From assembly GCA_039583875.1 (NCBI GenBank), contig CM077153.1, positions 111,844,568 to 111,908,567 on the forward strand: a DNA stretch of 64,000 nucleotides. Direction: 5' to 3'. Under the pieces are notes generated by a model. That model had not been told where the DNA came from. It was given only the letters and a program-made list of their open reading frames with translations, and made no database searches. Source of the DNA: Platanthera guangdongensis (lineage: Eukaryota > Streptophyta > Magnoliopsida > Asparagales > Orchidaceae). Both the position numbers and the translations under genes were made by a program. Shown here in pieces: positions 1 to 11,079 of this stretch; positions within the stretch are counted from its first letter, which is position 1, and every line of letters starts with the position of its first letter.

Positions 1-483
1 TTGGATGGGGAACCCAATCCGGAAGAATTACGCTTGACCTCTCTCGAGGGTATGCATTCAACTCTCTTTACCCAGGGGTGATCTGTCCATACGCACGACA
101 TCTCGGCTAGCTAATGTATGGATAACGGAAATAGGGCCCACATATCGATTTGTGGTCATACGCGTCGTTAACCCGGTTTAAACCCTAAGTCCTAAAATTA
201 AAGTGAAAAAAAAGAACTTTAATTATTTCAAATTATTTTAAATGTCTCAATGCTCTTCGATGCCGAGGCTAATAACGATTAGCCACTCATCGGAATGGGG
301 ACGACTTTATAATTTGATGAGGCGCGAGTTTGTAATTAAGCGCTAAAGAGTTATAAGAAGAAGACATGAAAATAACAAACGTTTAGAAAGCTTAAAAAGT
401 TAGCTAAAACGAGAACTCACACACACTTCAAATTATAAATAAACAAAAAAAAGGAACTATGTTACAAAAAAAGGAAAATTACA

Positions 484-875
484 AATCCTACTCCAACGAG
501 TAGGCGGGAAATTAGGGCGCGCCATTTAACTCTTAACGAGTAGGCGGAAAAGAAAAAAAAGAAAATTACAAGTACAACTCAAACGAGTAGGCGGGAAAAG
601 AAAAAAAAAGAAAAAAAGCATGTCATTTAACTCTTAACGAGTGGGCGGAAATAAATTCGCACACGCACACACTCTACACGAATTAAAAGAAAACAATAAA
701 ATTATCTCCTACACACACACACTCTACATAATTGAAGAAATCAATAAAGAAAGCATGAAAATTTATCTCATATACACACACTCTACATAATTGAAGAAAG
801 CATAAAAGAAAGCATGAGAATTTATCTCCTACACACAAACTCTACATAATTGAAGAAAGCATTAAAAGTTATACT
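484..875. repeat. Short tandem repeats in Ath-1 LTR
   Basis: Between 484 and 665 the words AACGAGTAGGCGG and TTTAACTCTTAACGAGT recur three to four times. From 702 a roughly 60-bp unit beginning TTATCTC and containing ACACACTCTACATAATTGAAG repeats at 702, 763 and 822. The same arrays appear in the 5' LTR near 32230-32400 and 32455-32630 with slightly different CA-run lengths. They are non-coding. Confidence 0.75.
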
Positions 876-1689
876 CATACACTCACACACACATCATGAA
901 AATTAAAAAGAACAAAATGAAAACCTAACTCCTACACTCACACACACAAACTAAAAACAAAATGAAAGTTACTTAAAAATTAAAACAACTACTATTTTAT
1001 ACTTGGATTTTATCTAAAACACATAAAAAGAACAAATTAAAAAGAAAGAGAACAAAAGTTTTTTCAAAACAAATCAAAAACTAAAGCCTTTCAAAAATTA
1101 AAATAACAACTTTTTCATTCTTAGATTTTCATAAAAGTGATTAAAAAGTGAAAAGAAATTGAAAAAAACAAAAAAAAGTTTTACAATCGTAAAACAAAAC
1201 TAAGTAAAAAAAATTCAAAATCACTTTAAAACTTCTTTTACAAATTCTTAAGAATGAAATTTAAAAACATTATGAACATAGAGAAAAAAGAGATAAACAT
1301 ATCATACCATATTTGGAAATAACATCTATAACAAACTCTAACATTGAGATAAGTAAAAATTAGAAAATGAACAAGTTACACTCATACACACACACACACA
1401 CTTTTCATAAATGAGAAGAACAACGGAATACAAAAAAAATAAAATATCATTGAAATTGGGCCACTCAAATGCATTTCATACCATCATGAGGAGAGAAAAA
1501 CTACCAAATTTATTTAAGGGAAAAAGTTGGATTACAAAGCAAAAGCAAAAGCTAAAACAAACATGAAAGAGGGGAGAAATCTCCTTACATTGAACAAAAA
1601 GCACCCAAGCAGCCCTCAAACAGCAATATGGTCCAAAAAAGTGAACCCCTGGTTCTTAAAGAAATGGCCTATTAATAGAGGAAATTTCC

Positions 1690-2130
1690 TAAGAACACGC
1701 CCTCCGACACGGGCGTGTCGGGTGGGCGTGTCACTACTGTTCGCGATGTGATTCGGCGATTTGACGGTATAGTTGACTTCGGCTGAAAACGTGGAGGTCA
1801 CGCCCCCGGTCACGGGCGTGACTCTGGGCATGTCGGGGAGGTGGAACCGGGCGCGAGTTGCGTCAAAATTAGCCAGCGGCATCTTGTCGGCCAGGTGGAG
1901 GAGTCACGCCCCAGGTCACGGGCGTGATGCTGGGCGTGTCGGCTTGGTTGACGATCGTCGAGCAAATTTCGTCGAGCTTGAGTGTCACGGCCATGGTCAC
2001 GGGGCGTGTCAAATGACACGGGCGTGACCTTGTGTGTGTCAAACCTTTCTCAACAATTTTTTCTGATTCCACGGGAAATGAAGTGTCACGGCCTGTTCAC
2101 GGGCGTGACCCAAAGTACATGAGTGTGTCA
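1690..2130. repeat. Palindromic GTCACGGGCGTGAC repeats in Ath-1 LTR
   Basis: Variants of the dyad GTCACG-GG-CGTGAC occur about every 60-110 bp (for example near 1808, 1916, 2085-2110), alternating with GGGCGTGTC words. The same cluster is at 33470-33900 in the 5' LTR. This is a GC-rich island in an otherwise AT-rich LTR. It lies downstream of the TATA box with respect to the plus-strand map, hence in U3 upstream of transcription on the minus strand. Confidence 0.7.
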
Positions 2131-2301
2131 GGTCATTTTTTGACTTTTTCCTAAAAAATTTTAGAAAACAAAATTAAGCTAAGTTAGATAAATATTTACA
2201 AAAAGGTGCAATTTATTAAATAAAACTAACTAAAAAAAGCAAAACTAAACTAAAATATCATAATAAAAACATAAAAAAATGCGTATAATTACAACTTATC
2301 A

Positions 2302-4150
2302 AATACCCTCATACTTAAGCTTTTACTATTCTAGAGCAAAAGTTTGAGGTGAACTTATAAAAATAAAAGGAACTCTAAGTTTAGCTACCGCTTAATTAAT
2401 TATAAGAGAGATCTAAATAAATATACTGGGTGTAAGAGTTAAGTCTTAAAATTATGTAGATGATTTAAATAGTGCAAAAGTTTTGGGCAAAAGACTTCTT
2501 GATGTAATTAAATAGAGAGCAATAATTGTAATGGTTAGATTAACGAAAATAGTTTGGAATTATATGAACTTTAGCTTATAGGAGTTTTACTGGAAATAAT
2601 GCAATTTATAAATTATTCTCTCAAAAAGATTTTTTGAATTAATTCTAGAATTGTGAAATTCGCTAAGGGGGTTGATGTTGGTTTATGAAGAGGGTTTGGA
2701 TGTTGAGGTGAGGTGATTTTTTTTCTCGAACCTCCATTTTCTTTCTTTTTGGATTATTAGGAAAATGAAATCTTATTTTCCTAATATCATTTTTGTTCAA
2801 CTTTATAATAAAATTGACCCAATGTATATGTGTAGGAGTAATGAATTTTATCCTCTTACTCCATCACATATAATCTTTTTAAATTATTGGGTGTCTATAT
2901 TTACGGAACGAAATCTTATTCCAATTGACATAGGACTTTTTAGGGGATAAAAATTTTATCATGCCAAGTAGGTCATGATAGGTACGTGGAGAAAAGAAAA
3001 CAAGAATTGTAATTAAAAAATTTTGAGAGCAACCTTAATAAATTTACGTTCCAATTTTTCAGAAAGCTAAAGGTAAACATAATTGAATTCTATAGTCGTT
3101 ATTTTCTAACATAATACACGTGCTCCTATCAATGAAAAATTAGAAGTAATGCCTAAAATGAGTTCGCTATTGTTAACAAAGCATAATGAATTCCTTAAAA
3201 CTTAACCCCGGCTATTTAATTTTTTCAATCAATAATTAACAAACAAATAACAAACAAAGAATTAATAAAATTCACATATAAATAAACTCAAAACAGAATT
3301 TTTGGATAGCAAGAAAATTAAGAATGCTATATTTGTTTTATTTCTTTCAAAACATTTTTTTGTATTTTAGAGTTTTTATCATCATTTTTTTGCCTTTTTA
3401 ATTTATTATCTTCTTTTTTTTGAATTTTTGTTTTGTTTTACTCAATTTTTTTAAATTTTTGACTTTATTATCTTTTTTTTTGTTTTTATGTTTATGTCTT
3501 TAATATATACATATACATACTGAAAATGCGAAAAAGATGTATATAAAAACTTTTTTTAGATTTTAAAGTTTTGCGCATTTTTTTTTTTAAGAAAATTTTC
3601 ATTCTATTTACAAAGATTGGGAGAAAAAAAGAAGTTATTTACAAGAATGAGAGAGAAAAGGAAGGGGGAGAGAGAGAAGAATATTTAAAAAAAATATTTA
3701 CAAAAATATTTACAAAATGAAACTAAATATTTTTGGAATTTTTTTTTGTTTTATTAATTTTATTTGGAATTTTATTAATAAAAAGAAAGGAAAAGAAATT
3801 TTTTTTGAATTTTTCATCTTAAATTTTTTTGAATTTTTTTGTTGTTATATTTATATTTTTTTTTATTTTTGAAATGCAGAAAATATAAGTGCAGAAAATA
3901 AAACATGAAAATACCCCCATACGTAAGTACTACATTGTCCCCAATGTTGTAACGTAAGTATGCGGAACAAAAGGAAAGACAATATATACAAAGAAAATAA
4001 AGAGAGGTGAGGGGGTGGTAGAAGCTCCCGTGAAACGCGTTCGGGGAGGAAGCGCCGATTAGAAACCCTGAGTTTATTAGAAAAAGTAGCAAACATAATA
4101 ATTAAAGAGCGAAAAAGATAAGCGAGGGGTGCCTCCAAGGAGCGCTTTGT
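2302..4150 (-). other. Ath-1 3' untranslated region, AT-rich
   Basis: This joins the end of pol to the 3' LTR. It is very AT-rich, with long T and A tracts on the plus strand (3340-3880), and I see no conserved protein. Minus-strand open stretches around 3814-4138 are hydrophobic by composition only. Next to the LTR the minus strand reads TATGAGGGTATTT (plus 2302-2314), a plausible but weak polypurine tract. Confidence 0.6.
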
Positions 4151-4404
4151 TTATAGTCGTGTAGCTTGACTATTTTGGCGGAGTTATAAATCGAGAAGGG
4201 TTATAGTTTCATAATGCTCGATCACTGGGTCGCCCGCAATGTATAACTTTAACGTATGACCGTTTACTTTAAACGAACCTCTTTCCGGGTGGGAGACGAG
4301 TACGGTCTCATATGGAAAAACTTCTTAAACTATGACGGGACCGGACCATCTAGATTTTAGTTTTCCGGGAAAAATCTTACGACGTGAATTATAAAGAAGG
4401 ACAA
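4151..4404 (-). pseudogene. pol: Ath-1 pol C-terminal end (integrase tail)
   Basis: This is the last part of Ath-1 integrase, separated from the rest by TatA-1. The minus-strand frame starting in the target duplication at 4404 continues the frame that stops at 13131. It contains the typical Athila tail with FPGKL, SRWSGP, VFPYE, HPERGSFKVNG and LKLY motifs. The stretch matches the SH3-like C-terminal region of Athila integrase, and I see no chromodomain. An in-frame TAA follows the SGPVIV motif, so the gene is broken even without the insertion. Confidence 0.8.
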
Positions 4405-5066
4405 TGTTGATGCACGAAAACGGACAGGGAGTCGGGCAGCACCAGCTAACGGTTCGAACACCGGGGAATAGGGGAGGAAAGGAGAAGACTGTCGACCAAT
4501 CAGTTACTAGCGGTCGCGGCTAAAGGACCGGAAAAGGGGGCCGCTGGCAGCGGCAACAACAGAGTTCGCCCGCCGCGGCTTAAATGCCACTCTTGCGGCG
4601 GGCTTTCCTTTACTTAAAAATGAGAAACAGTTACAACGAGTAAAAGAGGAAGCCGGCCGGACTACAAGCCGCAATACACTAGACTTGAGACCGCAGCTCT
4701 TAACAGGCGAGCTCCTGGATCCCAGTCAGCGTGTCTTGGGGAGTGCACCCTCCCCCTATTTATAGGCTCGGGGGCCTGCCCAAACGGGCAGGGCTAAAAT
4801 TACCGGCTGCCCGGGGTACAGGAGAACCGGGCAGAGGTGAGGGGAAGCAAAAGAGAAAGAAACAAGAAAGGAGGGAAGCCGCGCGGCCTGGCGGATTCCT
4901 CCTGGCGAGCTGACGGCTGGGTCCTTGGGCCTTGTCACTGAGCAGGGTCGGCGTTGGCAGCGGCCTGACATGGAGACCGCCCGGCTTGGGAGGCTTGGCG
5001 GCTTGAATACGCAGACCGCCCGGTCTGGAAAGCTGCGCGGACAGGTCGCGGATTCCGGGCTTATCA
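4405..5066 (-). repeat. TatA-1 3' LTR
   Basis: It begins TGTTGATGCACG and ends GGGCTTATCA on the plus strand, so the sense strand is TGATAAG...ATCAACA. The minus-strand TATAAATA is at about 4757-4764, inside the conserved CCCCTATTTATAGG block found in every Tat LTR of the window. It contains a 22-bp dyad GCGGCT-N10-GACCGC at 4998-5019. Short open frames in the LTR are conserved only because the LTRs are. Confidence 0.9.
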
Positions 5067-5110
5067 TAATCCCCGCACATTTTTAAGTTTCCAAGAAACT
5101 TCGAAAATGT
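5067..5110 (-). promoter_or_regulatory. Polypurine tract and 34-bp inverted repeat of TatA-1
   Basis: Immediately inside the LTR the minus strand reads AAAAATGTGCGGGGATTA (plus 5067-5084), the likely plus-strand primer. It overlaps an imperfect 34-bp inverted repeat at 5077-5110 running from ACATTTTTAAG to CTTCGAAAATGT. The same 34-bp arrangement is present in TatB-1, TatB-2 and TatA-2. It sits about 40 bp upstream of the aORF1 TATA box. Confidence 0.7.
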
Positions 5111-5148
5111 AGAACTAAGCCGGAGACCGCGACTGCTTCATCGTCGTC

Positions 5149-5156
5149 TATAAAAT
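5149..5156 (+). promoter_or_regulatory. TATA box of TatA-1 aORF1
   Basis: TATAAAAT lies 92 bp before the ATG at 5241. A TATA box at the matching distance is present before aORF1 in TatB-1, TatB-2 and, on the other strand, TatA-2. This conservation supports a real promoter facing away from the 3' LTR. Confidence 0.7.
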
Positions 5157-5240
5157 CCCCTGACCCTTGACATTCCTCAGGATTCCTGCCAAGCCACGGG
5201 TCGTTACTCGCCACTTGCGGTCAGAATTTTGCAAGTCGGC

Positions 5241-7308
5241 ATGATTTCTCTGAAGATGGATGTAATGTCATCAATGTTAGCCCGCAATAAGAAACCGCAA
5301 GAAACGAAGCAGAGCCGGAGCCAGAACTCGGATGATTCTGCCCGTCAGACTGCCAAGAAGATTGGGAAGCCGGAGACATCAGTGGCTTCTGGAACTGAAA
5401 AGAGGCCGACAGAGATCGTCGGCGGACCATCGCAGGCCGCAGTAGATCCCATAGCGGTTTCGAAGGCTGCTCCACCACAAACCGGAATTGCCAAATCCTT
5501 CGACCTGGCTTTCTCTCCATCAGGAGAACCACTCCTAAAAATCGGTGGGACGGAGGAGAAGAGTTTTGAATCTGGGAAACCGTCCGAATTGCAGGACAAG
5601 GTCGACGTAATCGTTGTGGATGACAACGAGCCGGAGAAGGCGCGGGAACCCGAGCGGACTTTGGTTGAACAGCGCAAGCGGACTGAAAAGGTGTTCGGCT
5701 CCCTGAAACGGCGGAAAGAAAGGAGCGAAACCCTTGAAGAAAGGATGAAGAGAAAGATGAGGAAGTTGCACGCCAGAAACCGGAACATTTCCGAAAAGAC
5801 CGGTGCGGACAGTCTGCAACACAGGCCGCACGAGAAGGAGGTACCCGAGAACCCGCCCACACCGGATTACAAACCGAGCGAACTGGAGGGTACACCTGCG
5901 GTTAGCGATTCGCTGAGCGAGCTCCTGAAGGGCATGGAGACTCTCCAGCAGCAAGACGCGCTATTGGTGACACCAGCGGCCTCTGAGGAGGTTGACCGCC
6001 CGGACATCTAGGTTATTGGGGAGAAGCCTGGCGATCCGGCTTCCGCGGCTTCTGAAAGAGCAGAGAAACTGAAGCTTCGCGAGAAGATGGAGGAGATGAA
6101 GAAACTGATCGCCGATAAGCCGGTGCCGACCGCACATCCATTGCTGCAAGGTAAACACTGGGACGTTAGGCGAATTATTAAATTCTACAAGTCGCGGTCA
6201 AGTAAGAAGGGGGCGAATATTATATTAAATCCGCCGGCCAGCTTTTTCCTGACCACGGCTCAACTGAAAAGCCGAGCTAAGGAAACCGAGCGGCTATGGA
6301 AAGAAAAGCTGAAGAGGATAGATCCTGAGCGGCTCAGGCGGACAGTGATTAAAATCCATACTGCGGCCTCTGGAGGAGATAAACATCAAACCGGCGGTCT
6401 TATCCTACCGATTTCCTTACTAGAAGGTCGCAACAATCCGGCTGAACCTGACTGCGGTTTCTCTTCTGCAGGTGTACCGGAGACCGCGATGAAACCGGGC
6501 GACTTGACGTCATTTTTGTCTATGCTGCCACCGCCTCCGCCTCCAAGTGTTCGCGAGAAGGAGATGGCCGACTTCCAGAAGGACGTCGGCACGCTGCAGG
6601 CGGCTTTGGACGTGGCCACTGAAACCCTGCGGATTAAAGACGAACAGCAGCGGGTTGCCCAGGAGGCCGCGGAAAAAAGGATCCAAGAGTTGCAAACCAC
6701 CCTGGAGCGAGAGACCACAAGGTTGCAAACTGCGCTTGAGCAGGAGACCGCGAGGCTGAAGACTGCGATGGAACAAGAGACTGCCAGGCTCCAGACCGCG
6801 AGGAAGGAAGAGACCGCCAGGCTCCAGACCGTGATGGAAACCGCTGAGGCGAAGATTGCTGAGATGCAGGTCGCCTTGGAGCAGGAAAGGGCGGAGAAGT
6901 ATTTGCTGATGGCCGCGCGGCTGGAAGGAGACAGAGAAGAGATCCCTCATGCTGAAGGCGGCGAGAACCAAGACCTGCCGGCGGAGACCGGCGGAGACCG
7001 GCGGAGAACAGCGGCCTGCTCTACCAACTTCTGAAGAGTTGCCAGGTACTGGCCGCCCGGCCTCTGGCGAGAGTTCGCATCCGCCGGTGGCCGCGGCGCC
7101 TAACCAGGTCGCAGTTCCAAGCGGTCTGGGGGTTCAGGCGATCCCCATGATACCGTTTGCGAGGGTAGAGCGCGACACTGTGCGAGTTCATCGGTCTCTG
7201 CATGCGCTTCACAATCTGGTTAGCCAGGTGTACGTTGCGATTGTGCAGACCGGTGAACAGGTCGCGCACATAGGAAGAGACAGGCCGGAAGACGACAAAC
7301 GATCCTGA
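5241..7308 (+). pseudogene. TatA-1 aORF1: coiled-coil protein gene, antisense to gag-pol
   Basis: Function is unknown. The ATG at 5241 follows the same TCCGGC/GTCGGC context as in TatB. The N-terminal third is charged (MISLKMDVMSS start, many Lys/Arg/Glu). The middle holds a REKMEEMKKL helix, and 6640-6900 encodes a coiled coil made of 11-residue repeats such as EQETARLQTAM. A conserved C-terminal region has IPMIPFARVERDTVRVHRS, matching PMVPL..VDREAVHMHRT in TatB. An acceptor-like CTCTTCTGCAG at 6461-6471 lies where TatB has its intron. A TAG at 6009-6011 and a frameshift near 6960-7000, in a CGGCGGAGAC tandem stretch, break the frame, so this copy is probably inactive. TatA-2 carries the closest relative. 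Confidence 0.75.
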
Positions 7309-7721
7309 GCGACTTGAGAGAACTAAACCGCGCGGACATTCGTATATTATGTTGTAATATATATTTTTTTCTGGATGTTGAACAATTTGATTGCTGTAAA
7401 CTGTTGTATTCTATTATGATGCGAACTGAATGCGGCTTATGCGGCTTGAATTTATAATCCACATGTCTGCTGCTTTGTTCTGAGAAATTAAAGTTTTGGA
7501 TAGTAGTCGCGCGATCTGGCGAACAGAGCGCCGGCTTGAATACTTGATATCCACATGATTCGCCATAGAATTTTTCTAAGTGCAGGGAAATAGCCGTGCG
7601 GACTGATGGACTAAACGGCGGCTTGGTCACTAAGCTGATCTGCACTTCCAGCGGACTTAGGCCGCGCGGCGTGACGACTAGCCGCGATTTGACGTCGGGC
7701 ACTGTAGCTTCACGGATTTTC
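7309..7721. other. Spacer between TatA-1 aORF1 and aORF2
   Basis: About 400 bp of non-coding DNA with many GCGG and CCGC words, for example ATGCGGCTTATGCGGCTTG near 7431. It should hold the 3' end of aORF1 and the promoter of aORF2. No protein similarity is visible. Confidence 0.5.
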
Positions 7722-7729
7722 TATAAATA
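7722..7729 (+). promoter_or_regulatory. TATA box of TatA-1 aORF2
   Basis: TATAAATA lies 38 bp before the aORF2 ATG at 7767. TatB-1 and TatB-2 carry the same octamer 64-71 bp before their aORF2 ATG, so the second antisense gene appears to have its own promoter. Confidence 0.7.
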
Positions 7730-7766
7730 GAGCAGACCCCGTAGATTTCATCACAAATCAAGAAGG

Positions 7767-9565
7767 ATGCGGGCTAAGTACAAGTCGTTGCGGTCTGACA
7801 AGGCCACTGCGGTTAGGACAGACGCGGCCTCCGCTTTCCACTCAGCTGAACATAAAGAATGCCGGCTTACAAAAGCCGAGCTGGATGACTTTTTTGAGAA
7901 ACACATGCAAGGAAGTCCGCTGATCGCGCGGCTTCCCCGACAGGATGAGCGGATCAACTCCTCCAATGCAAATCAGATCGCGGTCCCGATCGACCACTTC
8001 GACTGCAGCTTCAGCTTCCCGGTCATGCTGGAGGCCGTAGCGGTCTTCGACCACTACGGAGTTGTGCCCGGACAACTTCCCCCAAACTCGATAGCCGCCA
8101 TATACAGCTTCATCTCCTATCTGAGGTCGGAAAGAGTCCGCTTCTCTATGAGGCTCTTCCGAGAGTGCTTCTCGGTGCGGTCTATCCCGGACTCTGGGAC
8201 AAAGATCTTCCGGGGGCACCTCTACTTCGGCTGCAGACGGCTGAAGATAGTCAACTTGGCCAACAAGCTCGCGAACTGGCCGGAGCGGTTTCTCATCTTC
8301 GAGGGAAACCTGGGGTTGCTGCCGGTCGACCCCCAAATCCGCGTAGAAGCCGCCTTCGGCAGCAGCGGCTTGGACGGCATGGAGAAGGATATCTACAACT
8401 TCTTCAAAGCCGAGCGGCTTGATGTAAACCACTACATCCCGCTGTTGCCGTCTCTAGTTGGAATTGAGGCGGAAGACAGTAAGCTCCAAGCCGACCGAAC
8501 TGCATTCTTAGTCGCACGGCCTGATAACTAACATTGCCTCTATCTTTGCAGCTGCTGTGGCGGTCCCGCTGAACAAGCCGCAGACTCCTGGCGGCTTGAC
8601 CCTCACTCAAAGAGAAAAGAGAGCGAAGCGGGCCAAGCCGGCGCGAGTTGCGGAGGAGGAAGAGTCAGACTCCTCTGGAGAGTTCATGCTGCAAGGAACC
8701 GGCAGCAGCCTGAAGGATGTCCACGGCGATCCGGCCTTGCGGTGGAGTCCGGACGGCAAGTCAGTGATAATCTCCACCGCCCTCCCCTACTGGGGAGCGG
8801 AAGAAGTAAGCCGCCATGCGAGCGCGGTTGGCGGAGCGCTGTATGGCAAGCGTAACTTGAGGGCGATGCGACGAGTTCCTCCAGACGACCTGCCGCGGCT
8901 AGCCGCGCAAGTCGGCGCGAGGAGCTTCGTGGCAAGTCACTTCATGGGCCTTGCCTACAAGGAGCTGATGAAGGAGAACAGCGGCCTGAAGACACAGTTA
9001 GGCGAGCAACAAGAAGAGAACAAGCGGCTTAAGTAAAAGGAGGCGGTAAGTCATTACTAATACTCATGCGGTTAGCATTATGTAACCGCGCGACCTTACC
9101 TCTACTTTTGTTTTGCAGGAAATGTACAACCCGACCAACCCCATCTTTGAAGACCAAGTCTTCCCCCAACTCATCCAAGGGATCGATGGAGCGCTTAACT
9201 GCCTCCGGGACCTTGGCGGCTTGGCCACCGGCTTCACCGACTTTACATGCGCCGACATCTACCCCTCCCTGAAAGAGCAGGTGGCCGACGTCTACAGGTC
9301 GATCAAGGGCAAGGACAAGGTCGGGGAAGAAGTCGGCGAGGTGGTCGGAGACGTCGTGGAAGAGGTCGGCCAGGGAAGCCGGAGTGCACGTACATCGTCT
9401 GAGTCCGGCGGCCAAGAATCGGAGACCGCGCGGCCAGACTAGACAACTTCTGGTGGTTCAGCGAGCTACGCAACTAGCAGCGGGTACTCTCTATCATCCG
9501 TCGACATTGGCGATGGCAGTGATTTGGATTCTCCTGCGACTAAGAAGCTCAAACCGGACGATTAG
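7767..9565 (+). pseudogene. TatA-1 aORF2: three-exon gene with PF04195-like region
   Basis: Exon 1 (7767-8478) encodes residues resembling the plant 'putative gypsy type transposon' family PF04195, with the core FDHYGVVPGQLPPNS followed by FISYLRSERVRFSMRLFRE. Intron 1 is 8479-8551 (GTAAGC...TTTGCAG), exon 2 is 8552-9045, intron 2 is 9046-9118 (GTAAGT...TTTTGCAG), and exon 3 starts at 9119. The reading phase is kept across both junctions, and TatB copies have introns at the same places. Exon 3 ends in an acidic, Ser/Gly-rich tail with KKLKPDD, a possible nuclear signal. A TAA at 9034-9036 and a frameshift near 9440 damage this copy. The biochemical role is unknown. It follows aORF1 in the same direction and is convergent with gag. 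Confidence 0.8.
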
Positions 9566-11079
9566 AAAATCTATAACTTGTGTTGTATTTTGAACTTTTT
9601 GAAATCGGCGGTATTGTTTTTGTAACCGCGCGATTAAGACTTTGTAATACTTAATGAAATGGAAATGAAGGCATTTTTACCTTTCTCTTTACTATATTTC
9701 ACTTTTCTTACTTGACTAAGTCCGCGCGGTCTCAGTTTAGCTTCCGATTTAAAATATAAGTATGTAAACCGGCTGATTTTGCGCTGCGACATCAACAAAG
9801 CTATCCGCAAGAGAGAGATATTTTCCTGCGGTTTATACCGGAGTGCACGTCGACGATAAGCCGAGCGGCTAATAACTTAAACCGCAATTTTCCTTGATGA
9901 ATTATTCAACGTTATCTGCTGGAAGAGCTGAATTGTCGCGGCTTGCTCATACATAAACCGTGACCGCTATGCCGCGCGGCCACCTGTCGCAGTCGGCAAA
10001 CATCCATAACATTGAAGTATTAGATTGCGGCTAGGGCTAACTCTGAAACCAATTGCCCATTTGATTAAAGGAATAGGAATAGAGAAACAAGCTTCGGCTT
10101 CCGATAATACAGGCCGATATAGGCATATGGAAGCCGGGAATTTTTGTGACGATAGTTCGCTGATTAGCTAATATAATTAATACCATAAGTCGGCAGATCA
10201 AAGCCAGGAATTAAGTGCCAGACGCAGGTCGGGCGACTTCCTTTCCATATGAATAACAAACCGGCAATTGATATATTTGAGCCAAATAAGATACTGAATA
10301 GCGGATAGGCGGACGTAAGTCGGCCGAGTTCCCAAATATATTAATGATAATCCGGCAGGTAGGAACAGGAAAGTTAAAAAACTTAAGCCGGAATATGAAA
10401 CTGGGCGGCTTGTGTAATTAATTATACAACCTGCACAGGCCGCTTAGTAAAACCGCGAGATAGCGGATAGGCGCGTGTTGTCCTGCAAAAATAGGTGAGG
10501 ACATGCACTTATGTGTCAATGTGGGCAGGTGTGTGCGGCATTGCTTTCCACACAGAGAGCACATAAGCGGGATCGAAATTCTTAAAATCCATGACCGATG
10601 TCAAGCGGGACAAGTACGCGACGTCTGTGACTGAAGTCAAGCAGGACAAGTACGCAATTTCTGCGACGAAGGTCAAGCGGGACAAGTATGTAATGCCTGT
10701 CTGTGACTGAAGTCATGCGTGACGGGTACGCAATGTCTGCGACTGAAGGCCAAGCGGAAAACCCACTACACATCTGCGACTGAAGTCAAGCGGGATGTGA
10801 AGGGCTTAAGAATTCGAAAGGGGCTCTTGCCCCTACATGCATGCATATTGGCATAAAGAGTAAAGCTAAAAATAAGCTTCAAATGAAAAAGTAACATTTG
10901 CATGATGTTAAGGAAGTGACAAAGGATATATATCTGTAGTTTTATCATGCCTTATTAATACCGATTGTGAAGGAGATGTTATGTACTATTCTGAACATAA
11001 GCACTTTTCTTTATAGAAAGAAAGAGGAATCACTGCTTGAATTATTGAGCAAGAAATGGAAGATTGCCTTAGAGAGTTA
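9566..11079. other. TatA-1 non-coding region between convergent aORF2 and gag
   Basis: No protease, RT, RNase H or integrase motif is visible on either strand. In TatB elements pol lies between this point and gag. A dyad GCGGTA-N10-AACCGC-like site at 9608-9629 follows the aORF2 stop. A 36-bp tandem repeat is at 10600-10800. The segment 9700-10500 is rich in GCGG/CCGC words. Confidence 0.7.
10600..10800. repeat. 36-bp tandem repeat in TatA-1
   Basis: The unit GTCAAGCGGGACAAGTACGC plus a TCTGTGACTGAA linker begins at about 10600, 10636, 10672, 10712, 10749 and 10785, giving six degenerate copies. It is non-coding and lies in the same relative zone as the 138-bp array of TatB-1, although the sequences differ. 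Confidence 0.75.

Larger units (their letters stand above)
1..2301 (-). repeat. Ath-1 3' LTR, left end outside window
   Basis: This matches 31755-34063 nearly base for base with scattered substitutions and small indels, so the two are the LTR pair. The LTR ends in TTATCA on the plus strand, giving a TGATAA start on the transcribed minus strand. By comparison with the other copy, about 490 bp of the LTR lies left of base 1. The TATA box of the other copy (33431-33443) is changed here to TATTAATA near 1667, so this copy may have lost its promoter. The divergence is visibly higher than between the TatA-1 LTRs, as expected for the host of nested insertions. Confidence 0.9.

Noticed and set aside
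3814..4138. Env-like gene at the 3' end of Ath-1 (minus-strand hydrophobic frames)
   Set aside because: Short overlapping frames in T-rich DNA, one of them just the end of pol in another phase; no signal peptide plus transmembrane layout.
4756..5080. Open frames of 100 codons inside Tat LTRs (also 12815-13130, 41281-41841, 53576-53985, 57157-57687)
   Set aside because: They are repeated only because LTRs are repeated, differ in frame between copies, and overlap the TATA box. No domain seen.
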